A DNA stretch of 64,000 nt, taken from positions 7,264,366-7,328,365 of the forward strand of contig CAIIXF020000008.1 of the NCBI GenBank assembly GCA_903813345.2. The letters are read 5' to 3'. The DNA comes from Owenia fusiformis (lineage: Eukaryota; Annelida; Polychaeta; Sabellida; Oweniidae). The notes below the pieces were generated by a model. The model was not told where the DNA came from. It saw only the letters and a program-made list of their open reading frames with translations, and ran no database searches. Positions 34,001-45,700 of the stretch are shown here, piece by piece. The position numbers were made by a program, and so were the translations under genes. Position 1 is the stretch's first letter, and every line of letters starts with the position of its first letter.

Positions 34001-36409
34001 TTGATGATGAAGTCAGAAGAAAGTTGATGGAGAACCTGTTGAACGTCAAGGCAAAAAAATCTGAAGGCTCTCAAGACGTATGTTTACATTTTTTTCCTCA
34101 TTAAAATATTTATTCCAGTCTTGATACTAAAATAAGAAATCCCCAAAAAATTATCTCGTTCTAAATAAATCAAAATCAGAAACTGCAGATTAAAAGGAAT
34201 TCTGTTTGATCAGAAATGACAAAATATTGCTTCTGGGACGAGATCAAATGACTTTGACATATTCTTCACCCTACCTTTTTTTGTATTTTAACAATCAACA
34301 TGCATACCATATTAAAGCGGATATCAGACAAATTCATAAAAATATTTTTTGATCAATATAATCATGGATTATAAAAATGGTAGTCTACTGTTCCCTGACG
34401 TCGGTGTGTAAATGTTTCTATTATTTCAAATTTTGCAGTGGATTCGATTTTAAATGCTTCTAAATGATCTTCAAATGCACACTATGATTCCTATTAGTAA
34501 TGTTTTGACACCCCGCTTCATAAAAAGAACATTATCATCATTTACTCGACTGGAAAATTCACTTCTGGTTTATCTCAATAAAGATGAGCTGAAAATGATT
34601 GTATAGAACTTTCAATCCTCAGTCTAAATATGGCTGTTCAAGGTTCAATAGCTGACTTTGAATGGACCTTCATGCATAGTTTGAAAATAGATTCACCAGA
34701 GAAGATTTTAAACCATGAAATCGACTCTAAAGCTTGAAAAATTTCTGAACCATTTTATTGGCTCTGAAGCACAATGTGCCTTTAATATGAAGGAGAAAGG
34801 AATGAATGTTTTCTTGTTTATTCAAATATATTTGGAGGTTACGTATTTATGATGTAAAATATGCTGGAGTTGCTTCCAAGATCCAATAAGAATGAGGGCA
34901 TATTACTCACCATAGTACGTATCTCATGTATCACATAACTTATATGACTTTATTTTCCCAATCTGCGTCTAAATCATTAAAGCGTTACTCATAATTGGAA
35001 CGAATTAGAAATATTTTCTGCCTAAATTCAATTTAATGTGTGAGTGTGAAAATGTGTGTGTATGTTTGGACAATCCAAAATGTTTCAAAATGAAATATTG
35101 ATTCACTAGGTATGTAATGTCTCAATATATGTTACATTTCTATGAAAATTTGGAAATATGTTTTTTAACTTGTTATATCTGTTCTTTCCAGGAAGCGACT
35201 AGTGCTCGACAAACTGAAGAAAGCAAGGTATGTGTACACTCAAACACCTAGAAATGTATAAACTATTGTATTGGTCTGGTTCAAGTGTTAGGTAATTTTT
35301 TGAATTAGCTTACCAACATTCAGCAATCAAATTAATTTAAAATAACAATATGTCACCACTTTTGGTGGTGACATAATAAGGAAAAACATGTAACTGTCAA
35401 TATTCAATTATCATAAATAAAGGATGAAAAGCCGAGCAGTAGCCAAATTTTGATGAAAAAGTTTCCATGATTCGGTGTACAATAAATCTGTAAGCTATAA
35501 CTAACATTAACATTATAGCAATAGAGACTAGCAATAGAGACTGTAACTGGAATAAATAATAAAACTCATCTAGTCTGAATAAATTACATTATGTACTTTT
35601 TCTTATATATTAACATGTTAATTGCTGATATGTTCCCACTATTTCACCCATGTATTTTGCACCCCTCCTCCAATCCTATAATGATGTTTCAAATGTACAC
35701 ACTTGTTCTTCTCAGGACAGTGCAGATGCAACTGATGGTGGGGGTAAAGTTACCACCCCTGGTGCGGACAAAAAACATGGTAGCGACCTGTTTGCAGTGC
35801 ATGATTTTGATATCACCATCGACCTTGATGTTCCTGGTGTTGGTAAGTTTTTCAGTTTGTAATTTTAGGATTGTTTTGTAATTTTATGTTTGAAGTAGAA
35901 AAATACAGTTCACTCAGAATGAATATTGAGAATAATAGGGTTTTCCACTTAATAGAGAAAAAAGACTTAGTCTTCTCGGAGATTATACCTTTGGCCACCT
36001 CTTAAGGATAGAAAATTCTACTTATCCAAACCTAGTATTTCACCTTTGGTTTTTGTGCTTCCATATTTAGACCTATTTGTAATAGCAAGTAGATTCCATA
36101 GCCTTCATATAAATTGTAGATTTTTGTTTACCCCTTACTCAAGCCACTATTGTGCTCATTCCATAATACCATGCAGGCCCGTAGCCAGCTTTTGCCAAGG
36201 GGGTTCAGTTTTTATGTCACCACCAAAAGTGGGCCTGCTATGAGTATCACCCTCAGTGCACCATCCTACTAAATACCCTTTATCATGCATATAATATTGC
36301 AGGTCCAGCCATGCCTATAGCACCCACCACCTCACAGATGCCAAAACCAGTAGCACCCAAGAGGTCTCTCAACCTAGAAGCTTACAAAAAGAGAAAAGGA
36401 CTCATATAG
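25039..36409 (+). CDS. RTF1: RTF1, Paf1/RNA polymerase II complex component
   Basis: Nuclear transcription elongation factor that works with the Paf1 complex, binds Spt5 through its Plus3 domain and stimulates H2B ubiquitination. Sixteen coding exons: 25039-25122, 27134-27244, 28460-28592, 28808-28994, 29326-29531, 29692-29857, 30042-30219, 30674-30756, 30891-31086, 31247-31319, 32539-32665, 32893-33028, 33982-34077, 35192-35227, 35716-35842, 36303-36409. All phases join: 681 aa (human 710). The acidic/Ser N-terminus ([13 protein letters not shown]) leads to the histone-modification segment [20 protein letters not shown] (about 125), a basic coil and an acidic stretch. Plus3 starts near residue 310: [45 protein letters not shown]. 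Then come [21 protein letters not shown] and DPFTRRQC. The C-terminus [15 protein letters not shown] is the conserved end. Exon 14 is a 36-base microexon. Introns 2 and 10 carry DNA transposons. No damage seen. Confidence 0.97.
26654..26947. mobile_element. TIR element in RTF1 intron 1
   Basis: ACGGAAAGTATCGCAACAGA, TTTCAGACAG on the left faces TCTGTTGCGATACTTTCCGT on the right, about 35-bp arms with two mismatches. The interior is non-coding. Confidence 0.75.
27312..28400 (-). mobile_element. Mariner-like transposon with ~200-bp TIRs, decayed
   Basis: The element is flanked by TA dinucleotides, with inverted ends CGAGGGGTGATCAATAAGTA. The match continues for about 200 bp per arm, through TGATACATCATTCAATTATC and TTTCCGTGAAGGAGGTA. 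On the minus strand, 27729-28085 encodes a 118-codon fragment with [11 protein letters not shown] and [14 protein letters not shown]. These fit the second catalytic Asp region and the PYSPDL.P.D.F block of Tc1/mariner DDE transposases. The N-terminal half and first catalytic region are absent. It lies in RTF1 intron 2, antisense to the gene. Confidence 0.8.
27729..28085 (-). pseudogene. Truncated Tc1/mariner transposase
   Basis: The C-terminal part of a DDE transposase, about 118 codons, lies within the TIR element at 27312-28400. Visible motifs are DNSPAH and [13 protein letters not shown]. The length is about a third of a typical 340-aa transposase. The DNA-binding region is missing, so it is non-functional. 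Confidence 0.7.
31376..32296. mobile_element. 0.92-kb TIR element in RTF1 intron 10
   Basis: ACTAGAGTATCCGCGTATAT, TGAGTATGACCGGTTCT at the left faces AGAACCGGTCATACTCAATA, TACGCGGATACTCTAGTA at the right. The inverted ends are about 55 bp with very few differences, so the insertion is recent. The interior has only short open frames, none recognised; probably non-autonomous. Confidence 0.8.
35346..35376. repeat. Solo hairpin of the GTCACCAC family
   Basis: AACAATATGTCACCACTTTT followed by GGTGGTGACATAATAAGG, in RTF1 intron 14. It equals the 3' end of the elements at 19-22 kb without the rest. Confidence 0.6.
36174..36237. mobile_element. Composite remnant of two repeat families
   Basis: CAGGCCCGTAGCCAG and GGGGTTCAG of the CAGGCCC family run directly into TTATGTCACCACCAAAAGTG of the hairpin family and end at GGGCCTG. 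This is either a nested insertion or a deletion product, in the last intron of RTF1, about 65 bases before the terminal exon. Confidence 0.5.
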
Positions 36410-37181
36410 CAGAACAGAGACAGCCTAGACTCTATGGGTATTAAATCATTTGAAATATGGATGGTCAGTGGTAGTATATTGTAAAGAACACTATACACTA
36501 GAACAATGAGGGAGTAAGTAGTTCTAGTACCATAGGAAGAGGTAAACTGTAGTGAATAAGATGTCACCCCGGCCAACTGTCATTATTGCATTAAATGCTT
36601 GATAACGAATCAAGGATATAGTTGGTAGAGTATAGAAAGGTACTATGTAAGGAAAGCAGTTTTTAGCATTTTGCGTATGAGGTACTATACCGCATTTCAT
36701 CTGGTGGTGAATAATAATGCTGAGCATGACATTACATGACACATCCTTCACTATCAGGCTGAGCTACGTACATGGAATATCCATAGACCAAGGATTTACA
36801 TGGCACGAGTAATGCAGTTGGATGAGCAACGTAGATATGATATGTATGAAATTGCAAACATAATGTGTTGGTGTGAATACTTTGCAGCTAGCAGGTCACA
36901 TTTGGGAACATATCCCAGATATACAACTCCGCATAATTAGGCAAACTGTGCAACTTCTACACAACCAATCCACATCCATGTGGAACCCACGCCGCGAGAA
37001 TCCATGTGGAGTCCTTGTGAAACCTACTTATATATAAGAGGTTGTAGGACGAACTCATAACTCCCTTGTAAAAATGATTGTGATGGCCCTGTATGAACAT
37101 CATGTGAAAAGAGAGAAATATGAAGTGTTGATATACGTATATGCAGAAATAATTACATTTGTTATTTGTAAATAATGTATA

Positions 37182-37187
37182 AATAAA
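37182..37187 (+). promoter_or_regulatory. Poly(A) signal of RTF1
   Basis: AATAAA about 770 bases after the RTF1 stop, in an AT-rich context (TGTATAAATAAATCATG). Confidence 0.5.
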
Positions 37188-37531
37188 TCATGTACAAAAG
37201 TGTATATCCTAGCATTCTTCAATTATGAATACCAGCATGTGTTTTATTCCATAGTTAGCATGATATTCATAGGATAACATGTGAAAATAAAAACGGTATT
37301 TTTGTAATCAGTGGTAAAATATGATATTTTTGACAAATTTTCACTTAACCATAGCATACGGTTTTTTAGCCATGACATATGGCGCCGTATGCGATGGTTT
37401 ATGGATTTTTGCTACTTCAGACTCAAAACGAAGCTAATTGTCAACATCGCCCTATCGTTTTGAAAATTCGAATTAAATCACTTAATTTCCGACGATTCTG
37501 ATGATGACTTTAACCATGGAATAAAAAGAAC

Positions 37532-37665
37532 ATCCTATGATTTACTCGTGATATGATTTTAATCCACTCATGGATATCGATATTTGCACTCTCTCACTAC
37601 GCTTGCTCGTGCAGATATCATATCCATTCATGGATAAAAATCATATCACTCATAAATCATAGGAT
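37532..37665. mobile_element. Palindromic foldback element
   Basis: ATCCTATGATTTACTCGTGA, TATGATTTTAATCCACTCAT on the left pairs with ATGAGTGATATGATTTTTAT read from the right, closing at TCATAGGAT. The inner loop is TTGCACTCTCTCACTACGCT, TGCTCGTGCA. Total 134 bp. A smaller inverted pair (AACCATAGCATACGG / CCGTATGCGATGGTT) lies just upstream at 37355-37402. Confidence 0.7.
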
Positions 37666-38403
37666 ATCCTCTATTTATAAAACGCCAGCATTCATGTGAA
37701 TTTGAATATTTGATTGGGCAAGAATATGAAATTACAGATACTTTATTCAGACTTGAGCCTACTGGATACAGTGCCAGGTAAAATGCTTGAAATGAAAATG
37801 AAAACAGAACAGCAAATGAGAATTCACATGGACATCGTGAAGTCATGAACATGTATGATATCACAAAGTTAAATAAACAGTAGAATCTGGAAATATCTTG
37901 TATATAAGTCTTCTACATACATTTGCTTTGTGAGGAACAAGGTCAGCCAATATAATGATAGATGTCCACTGTCCATAGTGCTAACTAATTAAGTTTTGGG
38001 GAGTTTTGTATAGTAAGTATACACCAACTTTTAAAAGGAAACAACTTAAAAGAGTGATGTTGCCTTTTGGGACAATATTAAAATATTGATATGACGGTGA
38101 TTTTCTCAGCATTAAATCAAGTGGGTGCAGCACCCACCTAAAAATCCATTTGTACCCACTTGAAAATGAGAAAAATCGTGAAAAATTGGCATATATTCAT
38201 GACCAATTTTGGTCTGAAATGTGAAAATTAGAATTTTGATTCACAGAGATGTTATATTAATAAATCAATGAAAAATTAAACTGAATAATGCTGGAACCAG
38301 CTTAACCCCAGTCATTTGTATCATACACTGTAATTATCAATATTGTAATAAAAATTAATGAAAAATATAATAAAAAATACCTCAATTTCTCATTAACAAC
38401 ATC

Positions 38404-38910
38404 TGCAGTTAACTGTAATATGTTGTGGTCATCATAGACATGTGCAGTTCACTGTCCCAATAGTGTAGCTCTCATTCACATGTGCAGTTAAGTGAAGAGC
38501 ACTTTACATGTAGCTCTCATTCACATGTGCAGTTAAGTGAAGAGCACTGTACATGTAGCTCTCATTCACATGTGCAGTTAAGTAAAGAGCACTGAACATG
38601 TAGCTCTCATTCACACGTGCAGTTAAGTGAACAGCACTGTACATGTAGCTCTCATTCACATGTGCAGTTAAGTGAAGAGCACTGTACATGTAGCTGTCAT
38701 TCACATGTGCAGTTAAGTGAAGAGCACTGTACGTGTAGCTCTCATTAACACGTGCAGTTAAGTGAAGAGCACTGTACATGTAGCTCTCATTCGCATGTGC
38801 AGTTAAGTAAAGAGCACTGTACATGTAGCTCTCATTCGCATGTGCAGTCAACTGTCATACTGTAGTTTTCAGACACATGCGCAGTTAACTGTAACAATAT
38901 ACATATATTG
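38404..38910. repeat. 45-bp minisatellite, about nine copies
   Basis: The unit is ACATGTAGCTCTCATTCACA, TGTGCAGTTAAGTGAAGAGC, ACTGT, with diverged copies at both edges. Because 45 is divisible by three, a 115-codon minus-strand frame stays open across it. I do not consider that a gene. Confidence 0.9.
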
Positions 38911-40179
38911 TAGTTCTCATAAACATGTAGCAATAGTGATTGCAGCCAGTGACTATAAATAATACATGTAACATAAACATGCACAATTTATATTATTTTA
39001 TAAATTCAGTATATGTAGTATACATGTAGTATTATGTAATTAATTCAATAACTTCACCTTTCAAAATTATTACATTTTTTAGTAACCTTGTTTTTAGATA
39101 TTCACTTGATATTCAAAAATGTTGAATTGTAAAAAATATTTTTCACACTTCTAGCAAAAGCAACTTATGAAAATCATGATAATCTGTTAAGGCCAAAAGA
39201 AGTTTAATTTATATTTTGCATCCTTACACGACAATCAAAGAGATCAGCATTTGTTTACCAATGTATTTGATTGTCAAGACTTTGTCAAATTAGCATTCCA
39301 GAGGACACAAAACATTTGGTCCACTTCCCTTGGCCTTAATTCTATTAAAAGTATGAGTGCTTCTATAAATATGAATCTCAGTAATAAAACTCTTTTGTAT
39401 TTTAAATGTTGACTCAAGTCAGATGAATTACAATTAAGAATCGAACTTGAATAGTCTTTTACAACCAAAGTTAATACATGTACAGTGTATATGGAAAATT
39501 GATTTGTTGAAACATACACATATTGTATACATAGAAGGTGACTTTTATCCCAATTCAAATAAGTGGAGTTAATGTTATGGCCACCATTTTATATCATTGT
39601 CTGTAACAAACTGTTACATTTCTGTAACAGTTTGTCAGTGGTGACATTTTGTAATACGCATAACTTCAAAATAATAATGTCTGGGTTTAAGATGCTTCAG
39701 GCTGTAGCTGTTGAGATTGTCAATAGCAAATTTCACTCTAAATTCTGTACATGAACAGAAACAAAACAAGAAATGGGCTTTTTGAATATGCAGTTTTTAT
39801 AGCATCCTTTGGGGGCTATGTTTTCATCAGTTTTTATATTCAATGAGCAGTATGTAGGATGATTCTCAGTTCTCACATGTTTAAGTAAACAAAATGGCCT
39901 TTTAGAGCAAACTCATTCAGCAAAATTGACAACATATAGAATTTAGTTAAAACAGGAGATGGTGCCTATTAATACAGGTATATTAGAAATTAGACAAAGT
40001 TTTATGAATTTTGTAAATCTAAAATTATGCATCATGATGACATTGTAGGAAACATTCTACTTTTGTTGTTCTATTTAGACTATTTGTAGAAATAGATTGT
40101 AAAGATGTACATTATTTTATAGAAATATATTATTTAAAAAATAGACACATTTTTAATTGAACTTATAGCTTTTATTTAA

Positions 40180-40315
40180 TTACAGTATGTCACCACCTTA
40201 AGTGGTGATATATTGTAATAGTCTCAAACTTTTTGTGATGGCAATTGGTGTTTGGCAGTTGGTGTTCAGCATCTGTTACAAATGGCAGGTGGTGACATTT
40301 TGTGTTAAGTGAAAT
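40180..40315 (-). mobile_element. Short hairpin-family element, minus strand
   Basis: Read on the minus strand it gives ACAAAATGTCACCACCTGCC, ATTTGTAACAGATGCTGAAC, ACACCAACTGCCAAACACCA, then ACAATATATCACCACTTAAG, GTGGTGACATA. The same order of blocks is seen at 2157-2290. Confidence 0.7.
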
Positions 40316-42704
40316 TGTGGGAAAATATTTGAGCCATTGGGATAATGGAAATAAACAATGCCTTTCCTGGAATTATCATAAATGCTTTAAAACATGGCAT
40401 CACATTCAGTTCATTCATTGAGGTAGTATACTCTAGTGTTACTGCTCCTTTGGGGATAAATTGTGACTCTAATGCCCAGTTACAGATGAGTTCCTTGCTT
40501 GCTTCATCGATTTGCTTTTATACCGTGATATATCATACATGTATCTGTTTTGTAACTAAGCTGAATATGAATTCCTGTAGCAGGTGTTTTACTCCACCAT
40601 TTCTAGAAGATGTCATTTAATGGATATCATTTCATTACGGACAGATTCTTTTTTCTGTATTGTGAGAGGAACTGCAAATCACATACATTTGAGGTCAATT
40701 CCAATATAAATTTTTTATCAAATATTAATATTCTGATTTTAGATTGTGTGCTTACAAAGCATGTCTAAAGAGAATCTTTTATATTTCATTTTCCTAAAGG
40801 TTAAGGTTAACTAAAATCTATGAGTGTATATGTTACTAATTGTAAAGTTTTTGAGTTGCTAGTTTCAAAACACAAAATGACCTCATACATTAACATAAGC
40901 CTACTAATACTAACAACTGAACCATTTTAAGACATTCCTCCAGTTAGAAAAATTGATTCTGTCAGAGTAAAATTGGATGCTTGTGTTACAAAGGATGAAA
41001 TCTTCCAAGAATTTACTGTTAATGTCTGAAGGTAATGTCAAGTGGCATTAACGAAGGAAGCAATTGTAAAGGCAGCTATTAATAATGGAATAAGTAGAGA
41101 CACAATCATAAAGAAAGACATCAATGATAATCTACAACCTTTACTATACTACTTTTCAACAGGAATCTCGTATATGAGATGTAGTTGTAGTCCTTGTCTG
41201 TGTTAAAACACATTCACACATAGCTAAGAGAGGTATCTGATTCCAGCCAATCCGAACACAGTATTTTATATAACTGCAGTTCATTATATCACCAATCCAA
41301 TCACCGCATCCAGGGTCACTCCTTATGTTGTTGTCAAGGTGAAAACTTGACTCTACAGATTAAAATTGATGCTTTGCCTGACCCTTGCAAAAAGCTTCAT
41401 TGAAAATTTGTTCTTTTAGTAATTTCATATCTTAGTTGACATGGTAGAGAATATTTTGCAATATGTGAAAAAAATTTAAGCACAAGATTCAATGCAATGT
41501 GGAATGACCATTCCTTTCAGGTGTTGTTTCCTAAAGCATCTTAATCCTAAATCGTGAGAGATCACAGCCTTCTATCAGAACCTTTCTTCTCATTCTTAGC
41601 AAAGCAAAGATGGTCTTGCTTAATATCTGACAGGGACTTGAGGAAACGGATTGGAAATTCCCATTTACTCAATTTCCAAATGTAGGACTCTAGACATCAT
41701 CCAATACTCTTATCAAAAAACTTTTTCTTTAACTAGTAAAAACTTCTCATTGAATTTAAAAAGTTTAATAGCGGTGTACTTACAAATGCAGAAAATTCTA
41801 ATTGGCTAACTGATTTTGGACGACCAAATCTAACTGTGTAAGGGTAGATGAAAGAACTAAGGAAGCAATTTTTAGGTTTGCTATTTTCAAAAAGAGGACG
41901 CAGAGTTAGTCAATCATGAATCAATATTGCAAGTTTCAAGTTGCCAAGTTTTCATTTTATGGAGAGTTATTTAGAAGTTGTGTCACTTTAACAAGATGAG
42001 GGGAAAATCAAACCAAATAAAGTTTTCCGATCTATTGACATTGAGATATGGGTACTTTCACATGACACAAAAACATACTGTGTATGTGGACTTAAGACTG
42101 ACAGGCGCAACAACTGACACTCGGCTTTTATCTACTTTTATCTATCTACTAGATTAAAGTACATTAATTGTAGTTTGTACATTACAAACATTGTCATTAT
42201 AGACACACTCTCGAAGATTAAAATACATTATTCTTGATGTAATTTCAGTAGCTGTTGTAGAGACCTTGTTATTGATCATTGGATATAATGCTCTTTGGGA
42301 TAATTTTAGATATCAGAAACCTCTGATCATACAGTGTGGCAAAGACAGACAAATTGATTGTGCATCCTTCTACCCATAATCCATACACAACTGTGATGTC
42401 ATAGATAGTAGCGTTACTCGAGATATATTGATCAGTGATTGATGCTTGCGAAAACAGTCTGATATATAATAGCTGCATAGGAGCTAGGGTTTATTGGTAA
42501 ATGAGATCGGCTTTAGAAGAGCAGTCTGATTACAACTTAGTATAAGTTTGTGACTGTATCACCTGCATGCAAACAATATATGCAAACAATATACCAGGGA
42601 CAAAGATTATCTACCTTAACAGCAACAAAGCTTGAAAAATCCTTGATAAACAATAAAAATATATTCCAACGTAAACTTTAACAACACACTGACATAAAAC
42701 AGAT

Positions 42705-45700
42705 ATGGCAGAAAATAACGACCTAAAGAAGGAAAATGCCCGCCTAAAGAAGGAAAATGAGCAGCTTAAGAAAGAAAATGCTGAGCTCAAAGAAAAATTG
42801 GCAAAGAGGAAAAGTGATGAAGCAGACCAAGATGACGAACAGAAAAGAGGTGAGTTAAAGTGTAGTCTTTTCCTTTCACAAATTCATTCATTCAGTCATT
42901 TCATAAACTACTCCACTTCTTTTCTTATCAAAAATGCCATTTATGGTTAAATGTTAATCATAATGTTTTCAAGGTCATAAAATATATATATCTGTTTTTC
43001 AATAATAAAAAGTAGGTGATTTCATAAGTGTACAAAAGCCTCTCTTTTTCATCAGAATCTACTGTAAACTTTTCAAATACATTCATGCAGCCCTATGTAA
43101 AACTATAATGCAATTACAGTGCACTTCTAATTATGGCACAAATGTGTTTGATTTGTAATTTATCCTGTGTGAGTTAACAAATTCATAAATTAAAATATTG
43201 TGGAATTTTATCAGACATTTATCCTACTGACTCTCTGAATGTTAACATTTCTCAATGCAAACACCTCTCAATGTGTACACCTCTCGATGTGTACACCTCT
43301 CAATGTGAACACCTCTCAATGTGTACACCTCTCAATGTGAACACCTCTCAATGTGTACACCTCTTAATGTGAACACCTCTCAATGTGTACACCTCTCAAT
43401 GTGAACACCTCTCAATGTGTACACCTCTCAATGTGAACACCTCTCAATGTGTACACCTCTTAATGTGAACACCTCTCAATGTGTACACCTCTTAATGTGA
43501 ACACCTCTCAATGTGTACACCTCTCAATGTGAACACCTCTCAATGTGTACACTTCTCAATATGAAAATATTTCAAATTCAATATGAACACCTCAATGCGA
43601 ACACCTCCCAATGTGAAGATTGCAAATTATTGTTCATTTGAGTCAAAATACAGAGAGAGTCAGATTGTAATTTTGCTTCTCTATACACATTTAATTCCAT
43701 TTATACAGGATCTAATATCCAGCTTATTATGCACATCGTTTGTTTCAAATAGAACTCAATAAAATATTAATAAACTACAAATATGATGCCTTGTGTCATG
43801 ATTTCATGCAACCATACCATAAAAAAATATTTCCATCATCACTATATCAGAAGCTTATATCAGGTGATGATATTTAAGGTACTGTACCATAAAAACTCAC
43901 ATATTGAACGAGATGCTTCACCATCTAGTGATGACCATGGGACAAAAAATCAGAACTTGTAAAATTTTAACATTTCAATGGTTGTTGAGCTTATTTTTTC
44001 TTCAATAGTTGTGTATCAGGATCAGTCTCTGAGTTTTTGTATATTGAGATAATTGTTAGAAGGCTCCCTCCTAAATAGTAAATAAGTAATGTTGAGCAAA
44101 TAAAAGAAATCTATTACAAAAAAGAAATGGCAGTAAGTCTGTCAGCCTATAGTACGTGTTAAACCATGGTACACTATATGTTCATGTTACAATATAGGTT
44201 TATGGTACAATCATGTATCTCTATGGTAAAATATGAGTTCATGGTACTATGTATCTCCACTTTGCAATGTAGAGCCATGGTACAATATATGTTCATGTTA
44301 CAATATAGGTTTATGGTACAATCATGTATCTCTATGGTAAAATATGAGTTCATGGTACTATGTATCTCCACTTTGCAATGTAGAGCCATGGTACAATATA
44401 TGTTCATGTTACAATATAGGTTTATGGTACAATCATGTATCTCTGTGGTAAAATATGAGTTCATGGTACTATGTATCTCCACTTTGCAATGTAGAGCCAT
44501 GGTACAATATATGTTCATGTTACAATATAGGTTTATGGTACAATCATGTATCTCTATGGTAAAATATGAGTTCATGGTACTATGTATCTCCACTTTGCAA
44601 TGTAGAGCCATGGTACAATATATGTTCATGTTACAATATAGGTTTATGGTACAATCATGTATCTCTGGTAAAATATGAGTTCATGGTACTATGTATCTCC
44701 ACTTTGCAATGTAGAGCCATGGTACAATATATGTTCATGTTACAATATAGGTTTATGGTACAAGCATATAAGTCCATGGTATAATGTGAATTCATGGTAC
44801 TATGTATCTTTATTTTACAATCATGATGCAATATGACACCATATTGAAATGTATCTACATGGTATAGTATGAGCCCATAGTACAATATAAGACCATACAT
44901 CGCCTTGGTACAATGTAAGTCCATGGTACAATATAAGACCATGAATTCACATGGTACAATGTAATAAATATGTGGTACAATATAAGGCCATGCACCACCG
45001 TGATACAATGCAATAACACCATGTACCACCATGGTACAATATAAGTTCATGGTACATTATAAGACCATGCACTGCCTTGGTACATTATAAGACCATGCAC
45101 TACCTTGGTACATTATAAGACCATACACTGCCATGGTAAAACATAAGTCTGTGGTACGCTATAGCATAAAATAATCCACATGAGATATCCCATTCTCATT
45201 TGACATTTCATGATTTGATTAATCAACACTCTTGGCTATAACCAGGACATTAATCCCAAGTTACACCCTCCATTAATATATTGAATCAAACTGTATCAAG
45301 ATGAAAGAGTTTTATATTTGTTTTATGGATTAACATTATAACTCCAACTGATAAATTGTCTGACCTTACCACCCTTTGTTTCCTGTATCAATGCCCATTA
45401 TATTAAGGCCAAAGTAAATTAATCATATGTGTGACAATGGACTCAAACAACTTTGTAACACTTTTCTTTCTTTTCAATAAAAGACATATAGTAAATTTAC
45501 ATTGTACTTCCGTCAAAGTGCAAATAACGTGGATGCTAAAATTACAACGTGTTTTCCATTAATACTAGGTGGATCTCCATAGACCTAACTTAGTACAGGG
45601 TAACACAAAAAAGTGCCACTTAGATAATGTTGCATAACTTTTTTTGTCTACAGGATTTCTGGCTTTTTATTTCGCGCATCAAAACTACACACATTAGGCA

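Larger units (their letters stand above)
36410..42704. other. RTF1 3' UTR and intergenic interval
   Basis: The first about 770 bases are probably RTF1 3' UTR. After that I found no exon. The interval holds palindromes near 37.36-37.67 kb, a partial TIR element at 38.10-38.25 kb, a 45-bp array at 38.40-38.91 kb and a minus-strand hairpin-family element at 40.18-40.31 kb. From 40.4 to 42.7 kb I see nothing identifiable. Confidence 0.55.

Noticed and set aside
38504-38851. 115-codon minus-strand frame of 15-residue repeats
   Set aside because: It is the 45-bp minisatellite read in frame; no conserved domain or gene structure.
40930-41400. Possible pseudogene stretch on the plus strand
   Set aside because: Short peptide-like segments appear between stops, but none matches a family I can name.
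44166-44678. 170-codon plus-strand and 151-codon minus-strand frames
   Set aside because: Both are produced by the 111-bp tandem unit, whose length is a multiple of three.
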